A stretch of DNA of 64,000 nt from an uncultured Clostridia bacterium (GTDB lineage Bacteria; Bacillota; Clostridia; Christensenellales; Borkfalkiaceae), in assembly GCA_947632015.1 (NCBI GenBank), contig CANRNP010000001.1, positions 39,046 to 103,045 on the forward strand. Reading direction: 5' to 3'. The translations under genes were made by a program, and so were the position numbers. Shown here one piece after another: positions 35,842 through 43,416 of this stretch; the first letter of the stretch is position 1, and each line of letters starts with the position of its first letter. Under the pieces are notes generated by a model. The model was not told the origin of the DNA and did not search any database. It saw only the letters and a list, made by a program, of their open reading frames with translations.

Positions 35842-36584
35842 CTATTGCTCCGCCGCATAGGGCGAGTAGCCGATCCATTCATAGCTTGCGCAAACGGGGA
35901 GAAGTTCTTCCTCGAATTTTCCGCTCCAACCGTCGTTTCCCCTGCAATTCCACACGTTCATCATGATCTGCGCGGACGCCGAGGGGATATTCTCCCGCGC
36001 CGTGTGCACCGCCTTGCCGTCTACATACCAGGTGATGCTCTCCGGAAGCCAGAGAAAGGCGTATTCGTGGAATTCCGCCGCGCCGTCGAAGCCGAGCGCA
36101 TACACGAATTCGTGCCCGCCGCTTCCCCTCGTGTAATAGTTGAACTGGATCTCCTCCGTGTTCTTCCCCAAAAATTCGATGTCGATCTCGTCCCACGGGT
36201 TCCCCGTATAGGTGAAGAAGGAGGAGATGACGCCGGGGCAGTTTGCCGCCTTCATGGAGACGGAGTAAAATCCGTAAGAATAGAAAGCGGAAGAGCGGTA
36301 TTCCGCCCCGCCGAAACCGTTCTGCGCCTCTGTGAGGAAGAGCTGCATCGCGCCGTCCCCGAAGCGGATGTTTTCGGGAAGAAAGACGCAGCCGAAGGGT
36401 TCGCCGTTGCGCCCCGTCCTCTTTTGGAAGAGGGGAGATCCCCCTTGTGAAAATACCGCGATCTTCTCTTCTCCGCCGTAAAGCGAAAAGAAGCGTTGCC
36501 GTTCTCCGTTCCCCCTTGCGGGGCGCAGGCGCAGGGAAAGAGAAAAAGCAATGCCGCGGCGGATAAAATTCGGCGCAACTTCAT
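35842..36584 (-). pseudogene. GH16 lipoprotein, interrupted by a single 1-nt deletion near the N-terminus
   Basis: Signal peptide MKLRRILSAAALLFLFPCACAPQGGTENGNAS is in one frame; mature FSLYGGEEKIAVFSQGGSPLFQKRTGRNGEPFGCVFLPENIRFGDGAMQLFLTEAQ...NPWDEIDIEFLG is in another. Restoring one base in the tttt run (plus strand 36486-36489) fuses them. Confidence 0.75.
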
Positions 36585-36697
36585 AGACAGCCTCCCGCGA
36601 ACCCTTTTCTTCCGCTTTGCTCCGTCAACATTTTCCGTCAACATTTTATAAACAAAAGACGCTCCGGTCAAGGAGCGTTTCTCAAATTGCATTATTT

Positions 36698-38053
36698 TTA
36701 CACCGATTGTCGGTTCCCGAAGATGATGTTGAGATGAAATACATCCCCCTTGACGTACGCGGAGAGCTCTCCGCCGTATTTGCGCGCGATGAGCCTGAGC
36801 GAACGCATGCCGAAGCCGTGATGCTCCCTGTCCCCTTTCGTCGTGACGGGAAGCCCTTCGGAAAACTCCAACTCGCCGTCGAAATAGTTCTCTTCCTGCA
36901 CGAGGAGCATGCTTCCCTTCTGCTTGACGACGAGGTCGATGATCCTGCGCTCCGGCTGCGCGATCTTTTTGACGGCTTCGAGGGCGTTGTCGATGAGGTT
37001 CCCGAAGAGGCAATAGAGGTCCCCTTCCTCGATGAAACCGAGTTTTCCGCCGTCGATCATGCAGGAGATGTTGATGTTGTTCTGTTCGCAGTAGAGGCTC
37101 TTTTCGGTGAGGAGGACGTCGAGGAGCGGACTGCCCGTCTCGATGCGGGAATCGTAGATCGAGACGTCCTTGCGGATGTCTTCGAGCACGGGGACCTCGG
37201 AGGCGAGCATGCCGAGCCTGTAACGGATGTCGTGGCACTTGATATTGATGAGGTCGATCGTATCTTTGGAGATGTGGTATTGCCGTTCGCTCTGGCGGAT
37301 GGCGTGTTTGAGATAGTCTACCTCGCGGCTGAGCTCCCGCTCTTCGAGCGTCTTATAAGAGAGCAGGAACACGATGAAACAGCACACCGCCGAAAAGGCG
37401 TTGCCCGTCTCCCGCAGGACGACAAAGACGGGATCGGAAAACCTGTTCTCCCGCTCCACGCAGAGGCGGGAAAAGTAGACGTCCTCGAAGGAGCACAGAA
37501 TGATCGTGACGGCGAGGGCGGACACGGCGAAGGCGAGCATGCGGCTGTCGAGATTGCAGGTGACGAGCCGCCCCGCCACGCGGCGCAAAAAGAGAAAATA
37601 TTCCGTAGCGGCGCAGAAAAGAAGGAAGGAATAGTAGACGAGACGGTAAAAGAGGCTGAAATGGTCCCCCCAGCCGTCGAAAAGGCGCAAAGATTCCCCC
37701 GCGGTCCAGAAGAGGAGAAAGAGCTTGTAGGCGAGGTTCTGCGCCGCATAGGCGAGCGTAGCGCAGAAAAGGACGGTGAAAAAGGGTTCTTCGAAGCACC
37801 ATGCGCAAAGCAGGGTAAAGAGGACGAAGAGGACGAGATAGACGGCAATCCTGCCGAAAACGTTCTCCCCGAAGGCGGAATAGAACCACGCGGCAAAAAA
37901 ACCTGCCGCAAAGAGGGCGGCAAGGGAGAGCGGGAGCCGCCAGACGAACCCCCCGCGCCGTTTGAGCTTTTTGAGGAGCATCGCCGAAAAGAGAATGAGC
38001 TCCAAGAGAAATTCGGCGATGATCATGCCAAAGACGCGCAAAACTTCAATCAT
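36698..38053 (-). CDS. GHKL-domain sensor histidine kinase (AgrC/LytS-like)
   Basis: Multiple TM segments; KCHDIRYRL; LFGNLIDNALEAVKK N-box; HHGFGMRSLRLIARKYGG. Confidence 0.9.
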   Translation of the reverse strand: MIEVLRVFGMIIAEFLLELILFSAMLLKKLKRRGGFVWRLPLSLAALFAAGFFAAWFYSAFGENVFGRIAVYLVLFVLFTLLCAWCFEEPFFTVLFCATLAYAAQNLAYKLFLLFWTAGESLRLFDGWGDHFSLFYRLVYYSFLLFCAATEYFLFLRRVAGRLVTCNLDSRMLAFAVSALAVTIILCSFEDVYFSRLCVERENRFSDPVFVVLRETGNAFSAVCCFIVFLLSYKTLEERELSREVDYLKHAIRQSERQYHISKDTIDLINIKCHDIRYRLGMLASEVPVLEDIRKDVSIYDSRIETGSPLLDVLLTEKSLYCEQNNINISCMIDGGKLGFIEEGDLYCLFGNLIDNALEAVKKIAQPERRIIDLVVKQKGSMLLVQEENYFDGELEFSEGLPVTTKGDREHHGFGMRSLRLIARKYGGELSAYVKGDVFHLNIIFGNRQSV

Positions 38054-38765
38054 GTTTTTCCTCCGCGCCCGCATACCAGCCCGCGAGCGCCGAGAGGAAG
38101 GCGTTCCTGCGCGGACGGCTGATCATGAGAGTATCGCTCCCCACCTGCACGGCGTACCCCTTTACGCTCACGATGAACTTCGGGTTGACGAGATAGCATT
38201 GATTGCAACGGAGAAACCCAAACTTTTTGAGCTCGTTCTCCACTTTGTAAAGGACGCCCGTCATTTCGACGACGCCGTCCACGAGATGGTAATAGAGGCG
38301 GTGGCGGACGATCTCCACATACATGAGCTTGTCCGTCGAAATGCGGCAGAGCCCGTCGGCTGTGTTGACCGTGACCGCCTGCTCCTCGTGCATGACGTAC
38401 ACGTCGAGCGCTTTTCTGAATTTGAGCGCGAAATCGAAATAGGAGACGGGTTTGAGAAGGTAGGCGACCGCGTCTACCTCGTACCCCTTCTGCGCGTACT
38501 GCATGAGGTTCGTGATGAAGATGATGGAGACTGTTTTATCGACGGCGCGAAGGTCCACCGCGGCGCTCATGCCGTCGCGGCGGGGCATCTGGATGTCCAT
38601 GAATACGACGCTGTAAATCGCCTGATAGCCGTCGAGAAAATCGAGCGCGTCGCGGAAACGGTCGACATGAAATTCCTGCCCGTTGAGCCTCGCATATTCC
38701 GCGATGTGGTTTTTAAGAACTTCGGCGGCGCTGTCCTCGTCCTCAACGATCGCAATATTCCTCAT
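38046..38765 (-). CDS. LytTR-family response regulator
   Basis: Receiver MRNIAIVEDEDSAAEVL..YSVVFMDIQMPRRDGM; C-terminal LytTR FLRCNQCYLVNPKFIVSVKGYAVQVGSDTLMISRPRRNAFLSAL. Confidence 0.93.
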   Translation of the reverse strand: MRNIAIVEDEDSAAEVLKNHIAEYARLNGQEFHVDRFRDALDFLDGYQAIYSVVFMDIQMPRRDGMSAAVDLRAVDKTVSIIFITNLMQYAQKGYEVDAVAYLLKPVSYFDFALKFRKALDVYVMHEEQAVTVNTADGLCRISTDKLMYVEIVRHRLYYHLVDGVVEMTGVLYKVENELKKFGFLRCNQCYLVNPKFIVSVKGYAVQVGSDTLMISRPRRNAFLSALAGWYAGAEEKHD

Positions 38766-38772
38766 AAAACAA

Positions 38773-38800
38773 CCCCCATCCGTATTGTAACAGATGGGGG
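38773..38800 (-). terminator. Terminator-like inverted repeat after GH3 gene, overlapping LytTR promoter
   Basis: cccccatc-12 nt-gatggggg followed by ttgtttt on the minus strand. Confidence 0.6.
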
Positions 38801-38812
38801 CTGGATTGTCAA
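38784..38812 (-). promoter_or_regulatory. Promoter of LytTR-GHKL operon
   Basis: Minus strand TTGACA (38807-38812)-17 bp-TACAAT (38784-38789). Confidence 0.65.
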
Positions 38813-38832
38813 TATGAAAGAATTGAGCGCAC

Positions 38833-41800
38833 CTAATTTTTGTTCTCTTCCCCGCCTTCCGCCTCCTTTTGAGGAGCGGACGCCTTTTTATTTTTCACCA
38901 CAGTTCTTACGAGGAAGTACCCCATGACGGCGACGCCCGCCGCAAGGGCAAGTTCGACGAGGACGACATACCAGATCCAGGTAAGGTCGTAGGTGGCGCC
39001 GCGGTCGACGTCGATCTCCGCGGAGGGATCGAACGCGGCTTCGGCGTTGAAGGTATCGACGAGCGTCCAAAGGACGTCGTGCGCGACGTGTTCGGACATT
39101 TTCGCCGCGATCGGATTGTTTTTGAGGGGATCGAACGCGGGCGCGGTGAGCCCGTTGGTGAGCCAGATGTCGTTGCCCGCCCAAATGCCGCGATAGGGCG
39201 GCATGTACGTCTCTTCGGAGTTCATCCAGTCGGTGACGATCGTGCCTTGGAAGCCCCATTCGCCGCGGGCGATCTCGGTGACGAGGGCGCGGTTCGCGCC
39301 CGTCCACACTCTGCCGAGGCGGTTCATCGCCGTCATGAGCGCGTTCCCGCCCCCCTCTTTGATCATGATCTCGAACGGGCGGAGATAGATCTCGCGGAGG
39401 GTCTGCTCGGTGAGGAATGTGAAGAGCCCTTCGCGGTTATACTCGCTGTCGTTGACGGCGAAGTGCTTGACGTAGGAATAGACGCCCATATCCTTCGCGC
39501 CGCGCACGGTGCCCGCGCAGATCGTGCCCGAAAGAAGGCTGTCCTCGCTGTAATATTCGCCGTTCCTGCCGCCGAAGGGATTGCGGTGCAGATTTGCGCC
39601 GGGGGCGTACCAGCCGCGGAGACCGTCCATCGATCTGCGCTCCCTGCCCACGCTTCGGCCGAACGCAAGCGCGATGTCCTCCTGCCATGTCTGCGCCAGC
39701 ATCGTGGCGCTCGGATACGCCATGAAGGTGCACGTCGTGCCGTTACCGCCCGTGACGCGGGTGTTGAAACCGAGGGGACCGTCGAGATCGACATACTGCA
39801 CCTTGCCGATGCTCTCGATCGCCGCTGTCTTGAAATAGCCGTCCTTGACGAGGTTGAAGAGCTCTTCGTCCGTGATGTTGGCGATGAGCCTGCTCCAAAT
39901 GCCGTCGTCGTAAGTTTTCGTGCCGAGCGCGTCGGAGAACTTGGCGCCGTTGGGCTCCCGCGTGCGCGATGCGTTCGTATCCCCCGTATAGGCGAGCTGT
40001 TCCTGCGTCGGCGCGACCTGCTTGGCGACGCTCTCCGCCTCCGCCGTCCTGTTGCGCGGCGACAAGATCTTTTGGGGATAGGTCCCCGCAAAATCGCTGC
40101 GGGAAAGGTATTTGACGGGCGTCTCCTCGTGGGAGCCGTCGAGGTCGGACAGATCGACGGTCAGATCGTTCCCCTTGCCGTCCGCGTTGGTGAAGCGGTT
40201 CTCCACCGCGTTGCCCGTTACGGCGTCGTCGTTGTAGAGGATCTCCTGCGCGGTATAGGAAAACACGGTATCCTCGCTCTTGATCTCGTGCGCATTCTTC
40301 ATGAGCATGATCTTGTATGTGCCCGCGTCGAGCTCGTAGCCCGTGTGACCGTTCCCGTTCTGATCGTAACAGTCGTAAGACGCCATGTTCCGCACGGGAA
40401 GTTCGAGGGTGACCGTCTCGCTCTCCTGCGGCGCGAGCACCTTCGTCTTTGCAAAGGCGCCGAGGACCACCGAGGACTTCTCGACCCCGCCCTTGATATA
40501 GGGCGCCGAATAGTAGAGCTCAACGACGTCCGCGCCGGGATAGCCGCCCTCGGCGGCGAGGTTCTTGACCTCGACGGTAAAGACGAGGGTATCGTCCATT
40601 TGAAGTTCGCCCTCTCTCTTCTCCGCCGTGCCGACCTTGACGTCCTTTACTTCCCAGCTGAAATCGGTGTAGGAGAGCCCGTACCCGAAGGGCCATTGCA
40701 CGACGCCTTCGTAGCCCGTGCCGTATTCGTTTTGCACGCCGTTCCAAAAGCCCTCTTCGTCCGCCGTTTCAAACCATTTATAGCCGACGTAAATGCCTTC
40801 GGAATAGTCTACATAGGCGCGGTAGCGGCTGTCCTCGTTCTTGCAATTTGCGTAGATCGTGCCCGCGCCTGCCTCGCCTGCGCCCTTGTTGCCCTGATTG
40901 ACGGCGGAGGGCGTCGTGCCGAGGATGTCGTAGGCGTAAGTATCCACCGTTCTTCCGGAGGGAGAGACTTTCACCCGCTCCGTTTTCACGCTGCCGTCCG
41001 CGTTCTTTTCGTAGACCGCAACGCCGTCCGCGTCGTACTTGGGTTCGCCGTTTTGCGTGCGCGCGGGGACGGGTTCGTCCTTATAGCCGCGGAGGACGTT
41101 GATCAGCCCTCTCACCCCCGTGAGCCCCGTGATCCCGACGAGGAGCGCCCCGTCGATCTTGTCGTCGTCGAGGAAGCCCGTCTCCATCGTGTTGGCGGTG
41201 TTGAGAATGACGATGACCTTCTCGCACAGCTCCGTCGCGGCGGCGATCATGTCCTCTTCCTCGGTGGAAAGTTCGAGATAGTGGCGGGTGTCGTCGGTGA
41301 TCTTCTCGTTGCTGCCCGCGGTTTTCTGCTTGACCTGCCTCAGTTCGAGGTCCTTGCTCTCGCTCCCCGTCCGCCCGATCACGACGAGACCGACCTTCGA
41401 AAAGCTCCTCACGCTGTCTCCGAGCGCGAGATACTGCTGTTTGGAGGGCTCGCGCAAAACGAAGATCTCCTCGCTCCCGAACTGGACGCCGCCGCGGTAT
41501 TCGAGGTAGTCCTGGTCGCCGTACGTCTTGCTGTGCGCCGTGTAATAATTTTTATAGAGGTCGTAAAGGTCCTGGTTGTAGGCGATGCCCGCCTCTTCGA
41601 GGGCGGGGAAAAACTTGATCTTGGGAAGATCGGTGTTCGCATAGCCCGAACCGAACGCCATCGTCATCCAGTCGTATGCCGCCCAGCCGAATACGTTGAC
41701 CTTTTGAAGTTCCTCTTCCGAGAGGGGAAGCGCCGCCTTGCCGCTCCCGTCCTTGTTGTTTTTGAGGAGTACGGTGCCCTCCTCCACAATGTCCTCGCAG

Positions 41801-41985
41801 AGCGCCTCTCCGTCCGCCAGCACCGCCGCGTCCACCGACTGCGAACGGCCGTGCAAAAAGAGACTGATGTCCTCCCAGAACATCGACGCCGCGATGACGA
41901 GCGCGAGCATGATCGCGATCACCGCCGTGATGCAGGGCGAAAAGATCGCGATCGCCTTTTTTGTTGACATAGCTTTCTTTGCCAT
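38833..41985 (-). CDS. Membrane-anchored GH3 beta-glucosidase with inverted domain order
   Basis: N-terminal TM; GTVLLKNNKDGSGKAALPL (GH3 C domain) first; KHFAVNDSEYNREGLFTFLTEQTLREIYLRPFE and TIVTDWMNS (TIM-barrel domain) last; C-terminal TM. Confidence 0.88.
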   Translation of the reverse strand: MAKKAMSTKKAIAIFSPCITAVIAIMLALVIAASMFWEDISLFLHGRSQSVDAAVLADGEALCEDIVEEGTVLLKNNKDGSGKAALPLSEEELQKVNVFGWAAYDWMTMAFGSGYANTDLPKIKFFPALEEAGIAYNQDLYDLYKNYYTAHSKTYGDQDYLEYRGGVQFGSEEIFVLREPSKQQYLALGDSVRSFSKVGLVVIGRTGSESKDLELRQVKQKTAGSNEKITDDTRHYLELSTEEEDMIAAATELCEKVIVILNTANTMETGFLDDDKIDGALLVGITGLTGVRGLINVLRGYKDEPVPARTQNGEPKYDADGVAVYEKNADGSVKTERVKVSPSGRTVDTYAYDILGTTPSAVNQGNKGAGEAGAGTIYANCKNEDSRYRAYVDYSEGIYVGYKWFETADEEGFWNGVQNEYGTGYEGVVQWPFGYGLSYTDFSWEVKDVKVGTAEKREGELQMDDTLVFTVEVKNLAAEGGYPGADVVELYYSAPYIKGGVEKSSVVLGAFAKTKVLAPQESETVTLELPVRNMASYDCYDQNGNGHTGYELDAGTYKIMLMKNAHEIKSEDTVFSYTAQEILYNDDAVTGNAVENRFTNADGKGNDLTVDLSDLDGSHEETPVKYLSRSDFAGTYPQKILSPRNRTAEAESVAKQVAPTQEQLAYTGDTNASRTREPNGAKFSDALGTKTYDDGIWSRLIANITDEELFNLVKDGYFKTAAIESIGKVQYVDLDGPLGFNTRVTGGNGTTCTFMAYPSATMLAQTWQEDIALAFGRSVGRERRSMDGLRGWYAPGANLHRNPFGGRNGEYYSEDSLLSGTICAGTVRGAKDMGVYSYVKHFAVNDSEYNREGLFTFLTEQTLREIYLRPFEIMIKEGGGNALMTAMNRLGRVWTGANRALVTEIARGEWGFQGTIVTDWMNSEETYMPPYRGIWAGNDIWLTNGLTAPAFDPLKNNPIAAKMSEHVAHDVLWTLVDTFNAEAAFDPSAEIDVDRGATYDLTWIWYVVLVELALAAGVAVMGYFLVRTVVKNKKASAPQKEAEGGEENKN

Positions 41986-42014
41986 TTTGATCCTCCCTTA
42001 TCGTTCTGCCACGG

Positions 42015-42043
42015 ATTATACCTTTTTTTCGCGCGCTTTTCAA
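42015..42043 (-). promoter_or_regulatory. Promoter of GH3 gene
   Basis: Minus strand TTGAAA-17 bp-TATAAT, then aagggagg SD. Confidence 0.65.
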
Positions 42044-42102
42044 TCCCCGGCGCCTAATCTGTTTTTTCGTTTCACAAATTGCAAAAAGCGGGCATGCGTC
42101 CG

Positions 42103-43326
42103 CTACGGATGACCGATCCCGCCGGGCGGGGGCGCCTGCGCGGGGCTTTCCTCCGGCAGCTTGTTCTCCCCAAGAAGGGCGGCGGGCTTGATGGCGCCGC
42201 TTCCGAATTTATCGCGGATCCTGTCGAGCGCGCCCTCCACCCTCCGCTGTCTATCGTCGGGGCGGAAGAGCGAGAGCTGTCTGGGCTCGTTCACGCTCTC
42301 CAAATGGATGGCGCCGATCGTGAGCGAACGGATGGGTTTTTTCCAGCCGTATCTCGTTTTCAGGATCTCTTTCCCCGCTTTGGAGAGATCGGCGGCGCAC
42401 TGCGTGGGCTCGCGCAGAAGCTGTTGCCACGATTCGGACATGAGGTCGCGATCGCGCACCGTCACCTGCACCCCCCGCGCCTGCAAGCCGAGACTGCGGA
42501 GCTTTTGCCCGATCTCCTGCGTGAGCGCGATGAGCACGACGTTCGCCTCCTCGATGTTTTCGAGATCGGCAACGCAGGTAACGCCGTGCCCCACCGATTT
42601 TACCTGCTCCTCTTCCCCGATGCGCAGAACGGGGGAATCGTCTTGCCCGTTGGCGTATTTCCACAACATTTCGCCGTTCTTTCCGAGCCGGCGCACGATC
42701 GCGCTTTTTGAGGCGTTTGCCAGATCGCCGATCGTAAAAATGCCGAGCGTTTTGAGTTTTTCGGTCGTCGCGCGCCCGCAGAAGAGAAGGTCGGAGCAGG
42801 GCAATTTCCACACCGTCTGCTTAAAATCGGCGCGGGTAATTTCCGTGACCGCGTCCGGTTTTTTCATATCCGACCCAAGTTTTGCGAACACTTTGTTGAA
42901 GGAGACCCCCACGCTGACCGTGATGCCGATCTCCGCTTTTACCGCGGCGCGGATCTCCTCGGCGATCGCGCGCGGCGACGGACGGCAGCCCGTAACGTCG
43001 AGCCAGCATTCGTCCAGCCCGTACGCTTCCACGCGGTCGGTATAGCGCTCGTATATCCCGCGCAGGCGGCGGGAGAACTTTTCGTAAATTTCATGGTGGG
43101 GCGGCACGAGAACGAGTTCGGGGCAGAGCCGCTTCGCCTCACGGTTGGTCATGCCCGTCTTTACCCCCGCCCGCTTGGCGAGCTCGGATTTCGCCAGCAC
43201 GATGCCGTGACGGTTTTCCGCCGCGCCGCAAACCGCCACCGCGAGCCCTTTGAGCTCCGGATGAAGAACCGCCTCGACCGAGGCATAAAACGCATTCGCG
43301 TCGCTGTGAAGGATCGCCCTGTCCAT
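42103..43326 (-). CDS. dinB: DNA polymerase IV (Y family)
   Basis: MDRAILHSDANAFYASVEAVLHPELKG, YGLDECWLDVTGC, GVSFNKVFAKLGSDMKKPD. Confidence 0.94.
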   Translation of the reverse strand: MDRAILHSDANAFYASVEAVLHPELKGLAVAVCGAAENRHGIVLAKSELAKRAGVKTGMTNREAKRLCPELVLVPPHHEIYEKFSRRLRGIYERYTDRVEAYGLDECWLDVTGCRPSPRAIAEEIRAAVKAEIGITVSVGVSFNKVFAKLGSDMKKPDAVTEITRADFKQTVWKLPCSDLLFCGRATTEKLKTLGIFTIGDLANASKSAIVRRLGKNGEMLWKYANGQDDSPVLRIGEEEQVKSVGHGVTCVADLENIEEANVVLIALTQEIGQKLRSLGLQARGVQVTVRDRDLMSESWQQLLREPTQCAADLSKAGKEILKTRYGWKKPIRSLTIGAIHLESVNEPRQLSLFRPDDRQRRVEGALDRIRDKFGSGAIKPAALLGENKLPEESPAQAPPPGGIGHP

Positions 43327-43332
43327 ACCCTC

Positions 43333-43361
43333 ATTATAGAACATTTGTTCATGGCTGTCAA
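43333..43361 (-). promoter_or_regulatory. dinB promoter with LexA (SOS) box in the spacer
   Basis: Minus strand TTGACA-gccatgaacaaatgttc-TATAAT; GAAC-AAAT-GTTC palindrome at 43339-43350. Confidence 0.8.
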
Positions 43362-43381
43362 GCGGATACGGAACGGAAGGC

Positions 43382-43410
43382 TTGACAAATTCTTCCGTCC
43401 GTGTTATTCT
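43382..43410 (+). promoter_or_regulatory. Promoter of Tet(M)-like GTPase gene
   Basis: TTGACA-17 bp-TATTCT; 6 nt from -10 to ATG. Confidence 0.6.
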
Positions 43411-43416
43411 TTTTTC

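Noticed and set aside
38869-41967. 1032-aa plus-strand ORF opposite GH3
   Set aside because: Antisense shadow; GH3 motifs are clear on the minus strand.
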